A DNA stretch of 64,000 nucleotides, taken from Mycobacterium sp. Aquia_213. Lineage in GTDB: Bacteria > Actinomycetota > Actinomycetes > Mycobacteriales > Mycobacteriaceae. The DNA lies in contig NZ_CP113116.1 of NCBI RefSeq assembly GCF_026625985.1, positions 62,001 through 126,000 on the forward strand, in the 5' to 3' direction. Positions 1-8,818 of the stretch are shown in pieces (positions within the stretch are counted from its first letter, which is position 1; every line of letters begins with the position of its first letter). Position numbers and translations under genes: made by a program. Below the pieces are notes generated by a model that worked only from the letters and a program-made list of their open reading frames with translations, did no database searches and was not told where the DNA came from.

Positions 1-691
1 GGTCCATCCCAGAGGGTGTGGGGGTGAGGTCGTCCGCATCGTCGGCGGCGTTCGATGCCGCCGCGAGTAGCGCCGAGGACCCCAACGGCCCGGGGTCGGC
101 GGCCGTGTCGGACAGCATGCCGACCGCCGTGGCCGCCTCCGCCTCGGCAGCCGCGTCCATTCCGGGTGCGAGAATCGGCGTCATCTCGGGAAGGGGTTCG
201 AAGACGGTGTTGGCGGCGGTTTCGGCGGCGTAGATGTCCATCGCGCCACCGGCCTGGTTCCACATCCGGACGAAGTAGTCCGTTTCGTTGAACCCGATCG
301 GCATCGTGTTGATACCAAAGAAATTGGTGGCCGTCAGAACCGTAGTGGTGATCCTGTTCGTCGCGATCTCGGGCAGCGACGGCGTCATTCCCAACGCCTT
401 CATGTATGCGGCGGCCTGTGCCCCGGCCTGCATGCCGCGCTTGCGCGCGGCCAGCGCGGCGGTCTGTAGCCACATCACCATCCGCGTGGCCGCGGCCGTC
501 GCGCGCTCGCTGCCGGTCCCGGTCCATGCTCCAGAAAGAGCGGTCATGCTCGCGGCCAACTCGGCGGCCTCGGCCTCGAGACCGGCGGCCAGCGCCTCCC
601 ACCCCGCGGCGGCCTGGAGCATCGGCGAAGGACCCGCGCCGGCCATCAGCCGTGCGGTGTTCAGCTCCGGTGGCATAGCGTGCCACAGCAT
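1..691 (-). CDS. PPE68: PPE68, ESX-1 PPE-family protein (3' end outside window)
   Basis: The first 230 codons of a PPE protein; the C-terminus is cut by the window edge. The N-terminus MLWHAMPPELNTARLMAGAG carries the Pro-Pro-Glu signature at residues 7-9, and a WTG turn (W-x-G) follows in the helical PPE domain. The stretch TNFFGINTMPIGFNETDYF matches PPE68 (Rv3873) of the ESX-1 locus as I remember it. The ATG at 691 is preceded by AAGGGAG at good spacing, preferred over the internal Met at 676. PPE proteins are normally exported as PE/PPE dimers chaperoned by EspG. The gene lies downstream of eccCb1 as in MTB, but the PE35 gene that should separate them is absent. Confidence 0.93.
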   Translation of the reverse strand, partial: MLWHAMPPELNTARLMAGAGPSPMLQAAAGWEALAAGLEAEAAELAASMTALSGAWTGTGSERATAAATRMVMWLQTAALAARKRGMQAGAQAAAYMKALGMTPSLPEIATNRITTTVLTATNFFGINTMPIGFNETDYFVRMWNQAGGAMDIYAAETAANTVFEPLPEMTPILAPGMDAAAEAEAATAVGMLSDTAADPGPLGSSALLAAASNAADDADDLTPTPSGMD

Positions 692-971
692 GCTCGGCTC
701 CCTTGGTCGCGAGGTATGTGGTGCGTTAGTTCTTGCGGTCTGCTGCTACGCGAAAATTTCGCTCGCGGGAACAATGCGGGGTGGGTTGCATTTTGCGGGA
801 CCCTTCTCGAATTGCACGTGAACGAATATCAAATTCTGCGTGAACGCAGTCCATTTCTGTCGCAGTGAAAATCTTAATCGCACATTGCAGTCACCGGCGC
901 GGTTTATCGCGGTTTCAATCCCGGCTCCCGTAATGGGCGTTGGGATAATCCTAACCGGCTGCTGCGGGTGG
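692..971. other. eccCb1-PPE68 intergenic gap where PE35 would be expected
   Basis: These 280 bases separate eccCb1 from PPE68. No frame resembles a PE domain and no ORF of PE35 size (about 99 codons) is present. The segment is AT-richer than its neighbours in the middle and holds two copies of CGTGAACG (817-824 and 839-846, 22 bp apart) and a 13-bp symmetrical element GCGAAAATTTCGC (750-762). These may belong to a separate promoter for PPE68; that is inference. Confidence 0.7.
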
Positions 972-2726
972 TCAGTGCAGTTCTTCTGGAGGGTCGATGT
1001 AGGCGGCTTGGATGATGTCCTTGCCGTCCGGCGAGACCAGAATTCCCTGGCCAGGGGGCCGGCGCTTCACCGCGAACTCCCTCGAGGGGAAGTCGGCCTT
1101 GTCGCCGGAGAGCAGCAGGGTAGGAGATCCCGCTCCGTAGGCCGCACCGACGAACTTGTCCATGGTCGACTTATACGCGTGGCTCATTTGGCAGGTGACG
1201 ATGATGTGCAATCCGATATCGGAAGAGGCCGGCAATAATGGAGCCAACGGCATCATTGGTGGCATCCCTCCAGACGCACCCACGATCATGTGCCAATCGT
1301 CGACCAAAAGCACCAGATCGAATCCTGTCCACCATGACCGGGACCGCAACTGCGTGGCGGTCAGATCGGACGGCGGCAGCCGCTTTTGCAGGTTGATCGC
1401 GAGCGCTTTGATCGACTCGTCGAGCGACTGGGCATTGCGGTTGATCGCTCCCGCAGCGAGTAGATGGCTCTCCGGCACCGCGTCCAGAAGTCCGGACCGG
1501 TAGTCGGCCAACATGAACCGCACCTGGTCGGGGCTGTTGCGGGCACAGATGGCCCGGGCGATCGCGTGGGCGATGGTTGTCTTGCCCGACTTGGCCGCGC
1601 CGAAAATCAGGATGTGGTTCGCCGCGTACAAGTGGGCGTAAGCCGGGGTGAGGTCCGTCTCGCGGATGCCGACCGGAATCGTCCAGCGAGTGCGGTAGTC
1701 GGACTCCGGCCCCGGCGGTTCCGGGTCGAGTTCATACAGATGGATGCGCTCCGGCAGCACCCGGACCCGCGGTGCTTCCTCCGTGGTGTGGGACGCAATG
1801 TGGTTCACCGCAACGGTGATTGCCTCGACCAGACCATCGGTGCTGTGCACGCCGTCGAGCCGGGGCGCACCCATCATCAGGTGGTGCTTCTCGATCGACA
1901 TTCCCCGGCCCGGTCGGTTCGCCGGGATATCCCGGGTGGCGCGGTCCAGCTGGGTGTCGTTGACGTCGCCCAGCCGGAACTCGATCTTGGTACCGAGGTA
2001 GTCGCGGACGCGCGACTTCAGTTCGGTCCACCGGGGCGTGGTGATGATGGTGTGGATGCCGAACGACAGGCCCTGCGCCGCCAGCGTCTGGACATTTCCT
2101 TCGAGGTCGGGGAATTCACCGACGAAAGCCGGCCACCCGTCGATGACCAAAAAAACATCGCCGAACGGGTCGGCTGCGACGGGTTGGCTGGGATCCTCGC
2201 GCAACTCTCGGTACATCGCGATCGAGCCGACCCGATGCTCCTTGAAGGTGGCTTCTCGTTGCCGCAGAACGGCTTGCACCTCCGCGATCACGCGCATGAC
2301 CCGGTCGGGCTCCGATCGGGTTGCCACCCCGCCGACGTGCGGCAGGCTGTCGAGGTACATCAATCCGCCGCCGCCGAGGTCGATGCAATAGAACTGGACT
2401 TGCCGCGGCGTGTGGGTGACAGCGGCCGACAGCATCAGGGTCTGCAGCAGCGTCGACTTTCCGGTCTGCGGCGCACCGCCAATGCCGATATTGCCGCCGC
2501 CGCCGGAAACGTCTACGCCCCAAGGCTCTTGGAGATGCCGCCGCGGCTCGTCCATGATCCCGAGCGGAAAGTACAGCTGTTGTAGATTGGCGCGCTTGAC
2601 CAGTTCGTCGACCGGAGTGGGATTGATCAGCGGCGGCAGCCACATCTTGTACGCGTGCGACTCCGCGGTGCTGAGTTGGTCCAGCACCACCTCGCTCAGC
2701 GGTTTCCCCTTCGAATCGACGCTCAC
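972..2726 (-). CDS. eccCb1: EccCb1, ESX-1 FtsK/SpoIIIE-type ATPase, second half of split EccC
   Basis: A cytosolic protein of 584 aa with two ATPase domains. Walker A motifs are GGAPQTGKST near residue 83 and GAAKSGKTT near residue 380; Walker B-like strands are VFLVIDGW and LVLLVDDWH. In ESX-1 this subunit joins EccCa1 to form the motor, and its last domain is known to bind the EsxB (CFP-10) C-terminal signal. Length matches the Rv3871 family (about 591 aa). The start overlaps the eccCa1 stop by 4 nt (ATGA), indicating translational coupling. The split of EccC into two genes is normal for ESX-1. No broken motif is seen. Confidence 0.96.
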   Translation of the reverse strand: MSVDSKGKPLSEVVLDQLSTAESHAYKMWLPPLINPTPVDELVKRANLQQLYFPLGIMDEPRRHLQEPWGVDVSGGGGNIGIGGAPQTGKSTLLQTLMLSAAVTHTPRQVQFYCIDLGGGGLMYLDSLPHVGGVATRSEPDRVMRVIAEVQAVLRQREATFKEHRVGSIAMYRELREDPSQPVAADPFGDVFLVIDGWPAFVGEFPDLEGNVQTLAAQGLSFGIHTIITTPRWTELKSRVRDYLGTKIEFRLGDVNDTQLDRATRDIPANRPGRGMSIEKHHLMMGAPRLDGVHSTDGLVEAITVAVNHIASHTTEEAPRVRVLPERIHLYELDPEPPGPESDYRTRWTIPVGIRETDLTPAYAHLYAANHILIFGAAKSGKTTIAHAIARAICARNSPDQVRFMLADYRSGLLDAVPESHLLAAGAINRNAQSLDESIKALAINLQKRLPPSDLTATQLRSRSWWTGFDLVLLVDDWHMIVGASGGMPPMMPLAPLLPASSDIGLHIIVTCQMSHAYKSTMDKFVGAAYGAGSPTLLLSGDKADFPSREFAVKRRPPGQGILVSPDGKDIIQAAYIDPPEELH

Positions 2727-5008
2727 GCCGGCACTCCCCCGCCAGCGGGAGGTGCCCCCACGTCTTCGAGATCGTCGAGTAGCGGAGCCGCGGTGAACGG
2801 TCGGATTTGCAAACCCTTGGCGCCAGCGCGCGGGCCGTCCACGGTTTCGGCCTCGCCGTTGGTTTCGGCGTGCACCGGCGGAACGTACGTGGCACCGGTG
2901 TACAGCGTGCTGAACTTGACCGGGTCCTCCATGCCGACCCGCAAAAACCCGACACCGCTTTCCTTGTTGGTGATGTACTGCGCCTCGGGAGTTCCGATCA
3001 CCGACTTGGATTCATGAGAGCTGGTGGTGCGCAGCGCGATTCGGTAGGTCAGGTTGGGCTCCAATTTGTCGATCCGCGCGCCACCGGTCTGCAGCGACTG
3101 GGTGGCGAGCAGCAGATGCACCCGCAGCGAACGGCCGACGCGGCAGATACGGTCGAATAGCCCGACGAAGTCCGGGTGACTTTGCAGCAATTCGGCGAAC
3201 TCGTCGACCACAACGAAAAGCGTTGGCAGCGGTTTGAGGTCGGCGCCGCGCTCCCGGTACTTCTCGTACTCGGCCACACCGGATAGCGCCCCGGTCGCAC
3301 CGACCTGGATTCCGGCCTGGCGCAGCAGGTTCTGCCGGCGGTCGAGTTCGCCGGTCAGCACTTCACCCATGCGGCCGACGAGCTCGGCTTCCTCGGCCAT
3401 GTTGGTGATGACCGCCGCCGTATGCGGAAGGTTTTCCATCCCCAGGAATGTCGAACCACCCTTGAAGTCGGTAAGCAGCAGGTTCACCTGGTCGGGGTGG
3501 GTTATCGCCACCAGCGACAGGATGAGGGTGCGCAGAAACTCGGACTTTCCCGACCCGGTGGTCCCGATCAGCATGCCGTGCGGCCCGCCGCCGAATTCGG
3601 CACCCTCCTTGATGTCCAGAGTCATGATCTCGCCGGTCTTGAGCTGGTGACCGAACGGGATCTTGAGGCGGTCGAGGTCCTTGTCGGCGAACATCTTCCA
3701 CCGCGACGGCGTGATGTCCTCGACGCTTTTGGCGCCCACCAGCTGGTAGAACTCGGTCGCCACCTTCTTCTTGGGGCCGCCCGTGCTGGCCTTCTTGTCG
3801 ATGATGGTGCCGGTGATCGACCACCCGGCCAGCTTTCTCGCGACGCGTGCCGCCTGCTGGGCCGACATGTGGTCGGTGCTCGCCGTCACTTGGCGAAACT
3901 GTTGGCCGGGCAGCCGGTCGTCGGCCGTCCCGTCCGCGGCCACCCTGATCCGGTAGTTCGAGCCGCGGTGGTTGCCCAGCGTGAACACCGTGACGCCGGC
4001 CCTGCCGTCGGGCGGGACCCCCGCCTTGCCGCCGGTCAGATCCACCACGACGACGTAGGGTCCGCCCGGCGTCGAATCGGGTGAGTGCGGACCGCGCGCG
4101 GCGAGATCGGACAGGCTTTCCGGGTGGGCGGAGATCATCCGAACCGGACCGGCCGCATCGGTGTCGGTCGGATGCTGCACGTGCGGAAGCCATTTCAGCC
4201 AGGCCCAGTCCGGATCATCCGGGGTTTCCGTGAGCACCCGGATCGCCAGCAGGTCCGGCGGATGGAACACCGCCAGGTGACAAATCATCGCCGTGAGCAG
4301 CCCCGCGGACCCCGCCGGGTCGCCGCCGATGGCGATGGTCGGAAATGTCCTGAGCTGCAACAGTTTCGGGCAATCGTGGATCAGACCATGGGTGCGCAAG
4401 AACTTGACCGCCCACATGTTGGCGACCGGCTCCAAATACGGCTGCGGTGCGGCAGTCGGACCCGCCAGCTCGCCGCCGACCGACGGCTTCATCAGCCGGT
4501 CGACCGCCGGCTGGTCACCGATCCCGATGCGGGTGGCGGCGTAGAAGTCGGCACTGGCCGGCCGCGACCACTGCCGGGGGGTGCCGATGATCGACAGCAG
4601 ATCGTCGGGGTGGGGTGCGTGGTAGCTGAAGAAGGCGACCTGCGCGGTGGCAGACGACGTCACCCGGGGGCGAAGTCCGGCCAGATACCGCAGGTACTCC
4701 TTGCGGTCGGCGTTGATCTCGGGCACCTTCTTGCCGCCGCCGCCCCCACCGGCGCCCACCATGCTCAACGACATCATGATCATCATCAGCGGCGTCATCA
4801 TCATGTACGGCGATAGCGCCTTGGTGCCGGTGAACACCATGATGCCGATCATCCCGAGCATGCACACGCCCATGACATAAGGCATAACCCGCTGGACAAA
4901 GCTGGGCGGGACATCGACACCGAGGTCCTCGGGCGGAACGACGGCGATCTCACCCGGCGTCAATCGAGGGCCGCGGGCGACCGATGGGGTGAACTTTCTC
5001 GTCGACAT
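2723..5008 (-). CDS. eccCa1: EccCa1, ESX-1 membrane-anchored FtsK/SpoIIIE ATPase
   Basis: A 761-aa subunit of the ESX-1 export motor. Two membrane segments lie at about residues 42-60 and 67-86, followed by a glycine-rich linker (GAGGGGGGKK), a DUF-type domain and a C-terminal FtsK ATPase with Walker A GTTGSGKSEF near residue 482 and Walker B FVVVDEFAELL. The frame is open far upstream (to 5416) inside eccB1, but the start MSTRKFTPSVARGPRLTPGE matches the EccCa1 N-terminus. The ATG at 5008 shares one base with the eccB1 stop (TGATG). It forms the membrane complex with EccB1 and pairs with EccCb1. Confidence 0.96.
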   Translation of the reverse strand: MSTRKFTPSVARGPRLTPGEIAVVPPEDLGVDVPPSFVQRVMPYVMGVCMLGMIGIMVFTGTKALSPYMMMTPLMMIMMSLSMVGAGGGGGGKKVPEINADRKEYLRYLAGLRPRVTSSATAQVAFFSYHAPHPDDLLSIIGTPRQWSRPASADFYAATRIGIGDQPAVDRLMKPSVGGELAGPTAAPQPYLEPVANMWAVKFLRTHGLIHDCPKLLQLRTFPTIAIGGDPAGSAGLLTAMICHLAVFHPPDLLAIRVLTETPDDPDWAWLKWLPHVQHPTDTDAAGPVRMISAHPESLSDLAARGPHSPDSTPGGPYVVVVDLTGGKAGVPPDGRAGVTVFTLGNHRGSNYRIRVAADGTADDRLPGQQFRQVTASTDHMSAQQAARVARKLAGWSITGTIIDKKASTGGPKKKVATEFYQLVGAKSVEDITPSRWKMFADKDLDRLKIPFGHQLKTGEIMTLDIKEGAEFGGGPHGMLIGTTGSGKSEFLRTLILSLVAITHPDQVNLLLTDFKGGSTFLGMENLPHTAAVITNMAEEAELVGRMGEVLTGELDRRQNLLRQAGIQVGATGALSGVAEYEKYRERGADLKPLPTLFVVVDEFAELLQSHPDFVGLFDRICRVGRSLRVHLLLATQSLQTGGARIDKLEPNLTYRIALRTTSSHESKSVIGTPEAQYITNKESGVGFLRVGMEDPVKFSTLYTGATYVPPVHAETNGEAETVDGPRAGAKGLQIRPFTAAPLLDDLEDVGAPPAGGGVPA

Positions 5009-6450
5009 CAACCGGCTCCGGGCGCTGCGGGTAACTTTCGCGGACTCGGGTCGGCGGGCAGCGTGTCGTGCTCCAGCAGGGCAGCTTCTTTCGACAGCAC
5101 CGGACCGTCGACCAGTAGACGAATGATCTCCCACGGCGCAGGTTTTGGCGACTGCAGACCCAGCGAGGCTGCTGCCTTCGCGTCGGATACCCCGTACCGA
5201 ACGCCTTGCGGGTCGACGTAGTACAACGATTCGCCATACCGCGGATCCGGTGACTGCAGCTGCAAGTACTTGCCACCGTCGATGTAAACGGTTGCCGGGC
5301 CCTGGATCTGCTTGATGCCCTGGCCCATCAGCGCTGTCGGTATCGGCAAATGCCGACCGGTCACCACCGCGGTCCTGGGTGTCTGCTCGCCGGGCTTGCG
5401 TTCCCACGTCCAGCACAACACCGGTTCGTTCGGTCGATTGACGATCTTGATCGATTGGTCGGGCAGCGGTGAGTTGTACACGCGTTCGGGGATTCTGACG
5501 ACCAGGCTCGATACCACCGACGGCGGCTCGACCAGTCCGTGTGACTGGACCGCGCGCAACGCCACCGCGGTATTGGCGTTGATGGGTGCGACGCCGTCGG
5601 GCAACACCACAAAATATTGCGGCCCCGATTGCGCGTGGATCTGGAATACCGACCCGATCACCAGAAAGTCCGGCAGCCCAAGGGTATTGGGGGCACCGTC
5701 TTCCGGAATCGGGCTCAGCTGCCAGGATCCGCCGTCGGGCAGCGCGTTGAACACCGCGGTGGACAACGGGCTCGGCTTGGCGTTCACGGGTATGCCCACC
5801 GCCGAGGTGAGGGTGCGGTCGGCCAGATCGGTGGCGTGCCGCCCGGTCGACGTGATGATCCAGTCTTTGCCCTGGTAGTAGGCCAGCAGGGCCTCGTTGG
5901 GCTGCAGCGCATCCACCGAGGGGTCCAGGGAGAGCGGCATCGCGATCACCGACGTCTGCACGGTGGGATTAATGGTCTCGGCCTTGCTGACGGTGTCGCA
6001 TAACGCCCAAACCGACGCCGGATCCGACGAGACCGGGGTGGCGTAAGGAGCGCCGGGGATGCCGACCGTCTGGCCCTTGGGGAACTTGCTCAGCTCAGCC
6101 GATTTCACGACCGTGGGCTCGGCCGGATTGCCCAACACCAGCCGCGCGGAGGTCAGGTTGTAGACGGGGTGCAACTGCCCGGACACCATCAGAAACAGCT
6201 GGTTGGTCGCGCGGTCGACGAACAAGTTCCCGCCACTGAGTTTGCCCTGTGGCTTGAAGTACGCCATCGCCAAGGCGCCCACCAGAATCACCACCGAGAT
6301 GACAATGCCCAGCGCGGCCGCCCGCCCGTAGAAGGACAACGGATCGTCGAACATCCGGGTGTCTCGGCGAACGATGGCATGCTCTAACCGCCGGAGCAGA
6401 AAGCGCCAACCACTCACCTGGACCTTGGTGGTAAGCCGAATACCCGCCAT
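5008..6450 (-). CDS. eccB1: EccB1, ESX-1 membrane/periplasmic core component
   Basis: A protein of 480 aa, equal to the usual EccB1 length. The cytoplasmic N-terminus (MAGIRLTTKVQVSGWRFLLR) precedes one membrane helix at about residues 47-66 (GRAAALGIVISVVILVGALA) and a large periplasmic domain. Family members adopt a repeat-domain fold and, with EccC, D and E, make the type VII core complex. It begins 3 nt after eccA1 stops and overlaps eccCa1, so it sits inside one continuous transcription unit. The motif PSPLSTAVFNALPDGGSWQLSPIPEDGAPNTLG region fits EccB family members. Confidence 0.96.
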   Translation of the reverse strand: MAGIRLTTKVQVSGWRFLLRRLEHAIVRRDTRMFDDPLSFYGRAAALGIVISVVILVGALAMAYFKPQGKLSGGNLFVDRATNQLFLMVSGQLHPVYNLTSARLVLGNPAEPTVVKSAELSKFPKGQTVGIPGAPYATPVSSDPASVWALCDTVSKAETINPTVQTSVIAMPLSLDPSVDALQPNEALLAYYQGKDWIITSTGRHATDLADRTLTSAVGIPVNAKPSPLSTAVFNALPDGGSWQLSPIPEDGAPNTLGLPDFLVIGSVFQIHAQSGPQYFVVLPDGVAPINANTAVALRAVQSHGLVEPPSVVSSLVVRIPERVYNSPLPDQSIKIVNRPNEPVLCWTWERKPGEQTPRTAVVTGRHLPIPTALMGQGIKQIQGPATVYIDGGKYLQLQSPDPRYGESLYYVDPQGVRYGVSDAKAAASLGLQSPKPAPWEIIRLLVDGPVLSKEAALLEHDTLPADPSPRKLPAAPGAG

Positions 6451-6453
6451 GCG

Positions 6454-8175
6454 CTACTCGGTGATGGCGAGACGTGCGTGCACCGAGGCCACCGCCTCGG
6501 CCATGTCTTCGCCGTTGATCTCGCGTAAGAAGTCCGCGTCGAGGTCCTCGAAGTCGACGGCTTGGGTCAGGCGCATATCACGGTATTGTTCCGCGGCTTC
6601 CACCATTTGTCGTGCGTAGCGACCGTTACCGGCGATATCGATCCCGGCCTTACCGCGCACAGTCCGCTGGCTGAGCAGCTTCGCCGCCTCCAGCAGGTGC
6701 TCGGCGGCCTCCACGCTCAACGCCGAGTCGTTGTGCTTTGCAATGACTTTCGCGATTTCGAGAATCTCCTCGGGGGAGTAGGAGTCGAATTCGATACGGG
6801 TGGCGAACCGGGACCGCAGTCCTTCGTTGGTCTCCAGCAGTCTATCGATGTCATTGCTGTAACCCGCGATGATCACCACAAGGCGATCGCGGTCGTTTTC
6901 CATCCGTGCCAGCAGTGTGTCGAGCGCCTCTTGGCCGAACGGGTCGGACCGCCCCTCTCGTTCCTGCACCAGCGTGTAGGCCTCGTCGATGAACAGCACG
7001 CCGCCCAGGGCGCGATCGATCGTCTTCGCGGACTTGACCGCTGACTGCCCTTCGTATTCGGCGACGAAATCCTTACGGGCCGTCTCGATGAGTTTCGGTT
7101 CCTGGATGACGCCCAGCCCCGCGAGAATGTTGGCCACCACGCGCGCGATCGTCGTCTTGCCGGTACCCGGCGGTCCGGTGAAGATCATGTGCTTGCTCGC
7201 CTGCGCGACCTTCATGCCGCGGGCGGCACGAACCCTCGCCATCTGGGTCGCGGCGCGGTATCGCTCGACCTGATCCTTGACCCGGGTGAGCCCGATCTGC
7301 CGGCGTAGCTCGGTCTCCGCCTCGACGAGCAGCTTCTCCCGCCCCGAGGTGTCGGCCACGACACTGCCCGCATCCCAGGGGTCGGTGCGGGCGGCGATCT
7401 GCTCGGCGCTGGTTGTCGCGAGGCGGTAAGACGGATCTTTCAGTGCCGCCGTAACTTTGGGGCTCGGGTGGGTAGTCTGCAGCCACTCCAACAGGGCTAC
7501 CGCAGCGTCTTCGTTGCCCTGGCCGCGGCGGGTCATGGCCAAATACCAGGCGATGGCCTGTGCACACGCCTCACCCGCGGGTGAGGAGTTCGCTTCCGTG
7601 AGGCGGCGCTCGGCTTCCGTGAACAAACCGAGATTGGCCGCCGCGACCCCATGCGCGACGCTGGCGGCGGCAGCCAGAAATGTGTCCGGCCACTTGCCGG
7701 CGGCCCGTACTTCGTCGATGACCTCGGTCCAGCGCTGCCCTTCCCCGTAGACCACCGCCTTGGTCCACGACAACAGGTGCTCGGCACCGGCGCTCGGACT
7801 GGCTTCGACGGCTTCCAAGGCATCCGCGTAGTTGCCCTGCGACGCTTCGTTCGCCGCGAAACCGATCGTGATCGCCAACGGCGAATTGACCGGATAGGTG
7901 ATGTCGCCGTACAGGCCGCCGATCGGAACCCGCGCGCCCAGGGCGTTCATCGAGACTTGGGCCGAACCCGACAGCTGCCCGAAGTGCTTGCGCGAATACC
8001 AGGCTCGGAACAGGGTCACCCGGTCGTTGTCACCGCACCGGATGCGGCCGATCCATGCGTCGCACGCGGTTTCGTCGTAATTCGTGATCTCGGTGAAGAT
8101 GTCGAGCGCCCGTGACTCCGAGACCGGCAGCATGCCGACCGCACTTTCGAACAGGCCGGCCAGATGATCGGTCAT
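6454..8175 (-). CDS. eccA1: EccA1, ESX-1 cytosolic AAA+ ATPase
   Basis: A CbxX/CfqX-type AAA+ ATPase of 573 aa, the exact length of Rv3868 as I recall it. Residues 1 to about 280 form a TPR-like helical domain; the AAA+ module follows with Walker A GPPGTGKTT (about residue 335), Walker B LFIDEAYTL and sensor sequences in MENDRDRLVVIIAGY. EccA proteins are thought to act on substrate-chaperone complexes (for example EspG-PPE) in the cytosol. The ATG overlaps the espH stop by 4 nt. Very high conservation compared with the neighbouring esp substrates. Confidence 0.97.
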   Translation of the reverse strand: MTDHLAGLFESAVGMLPVSESRALDIFTEITNYDETACDAWIGRIRCGDNDRVTLFRAWYSRKHFGQLSGSAQVSMNALGARVPIGGLYGDITYPVNSPLAITIGFAANEASQGNYADALEAVEASPSAGAEHLLSWTKAVVYGEGQRWTEVIDEVRAAGKWPDTFLAAAASVAHGVAAANLGLFTEAERRLTEANSSPAGEACAQAIAWYLAMTRRGQGNEDAAVALLEWLQTTHPSPKVTAALKDPSYRLATTSAEQIAARTDPWDAGSVVADTSGREKLLVEAETELRRQIGLTRVKDQVERYRAATQMARVRAARGMKVAQASKHMIFTGPPGTGKTTIARVVANILAGLGVIQEPKLIETARKDFVAEYEGQSAVKSAKTIDRALGGVLFIDEAYTLVQEREGRSDPFGQEALDTLLARMENDRDRLVVIIAGYSNDIDRLLETNEGLRSRFATRIEFDSYSPEEILEIAKVIAKHNDSALSVEAAEHLLEAAKLLSQRTVRGKAGIDIAGNGRYARQMVEAAEQYRDMRLTQAVDFEDLDADFLREINGEDMAEAVASVHARLAITE

Positions 8176-8792
8176 TTATCGGCGGTGTAGCGCGCGGCGA
8201 AGACTTCGGCCTGCGCCGTCTCGGCCTGTTCCTCGGTCGGCAGCCGCATGCCGGTGTCCACGAAGTCACGGAGCAGCTGGGTGCTGTCCAACCCCATGTC
8301 GTTCAGCTCTTGCAGCCCCGCGTTCTCGGCGGCGCTCTCCATCACGTAGGTGCGCTGGCCGGCCAGCCCTTTTTGCCGGGCCAGTTCGGCCAGGACGACG
8401 ATCTCGTCCGCGAGTTCGGCTTCGGTCAGGTTGGTCGCGGTCGGCGACAGCGTGACCCGCTGCGTCCGGCCATCGATGAGCGCCGACACCGACACCGTCT
8501 CGGGAGGGTTGGTCACGGTGAACTGCGGGCCGGCCTCCTCTTCGTCGTCTTCGTCCTCGGTGGCCTCGGTGGTCGCGGCGATGGCGTCCAGCTCGGTGTC
8601 GACCTCTTCGGGCTCGGTCGGCGCGTAGGCGTCCAGAGCCTGGACGTCGGACTCCTCGGCGCTGTCGGCGGCGGCGGAGAAGTCGAGCGCGTCCGCGTGT
8701 TCGTGGCCGTTTTCGTCGGATCCGGACTGATAGGAGGAGAAGTCCAACGCGGAGAGATCGTCGTGCTCATCATGCTGGGACATGGGATCCAT
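8172..8792 (-). CDS. espH: EspH, ESX-1 associated protein
   Basis: A 206-aa acidic protein. The first 115 residues are Asp/Glu-rich and low in complexity (DELDALDFS-like repeats, two ALDFS copies), so probably disordered; a conserved C-terminal half begins at QFTVTNPPETVSVSALIDGR and ends in AAQAEVFAARY, matching Rv3867. It is longer than the MTB protein (about 183 aa), the extra length being in the acidic region. EspH is reported to influence export of particular ESX-1 substrates such as EspE/EspF in M. marinum. It overlaps eccA1 by 4 nt. Confidence 0.92.
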   Translation of the reverse strand: MDPMSQHDEHDDLSALDFSSYQSGSDENGHEHADALDFSAAADSAEESDVQALDAYAPTEPEEVDTELDAIAATTEATEDEDDEEEAGPQFTVTNPPETVSVSALIDGRTQRVTLSPTATNLTEAELADEIVVLAELARQKGLAGQRTYVMESAAENAGLQELNDMGLDSTQLLRDFVDTGMRLPTEEQAETAQAEVFAARYTADK

Positions 8793-8818
8793 CTTTCTGA
8801 GATTGGTTACGGCAGAAA

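Noticed and set aside
692..971. Possible degraded PE35
   Set aside because: No frame shows PE-like sequence; better described as absent than as a pseudogene.
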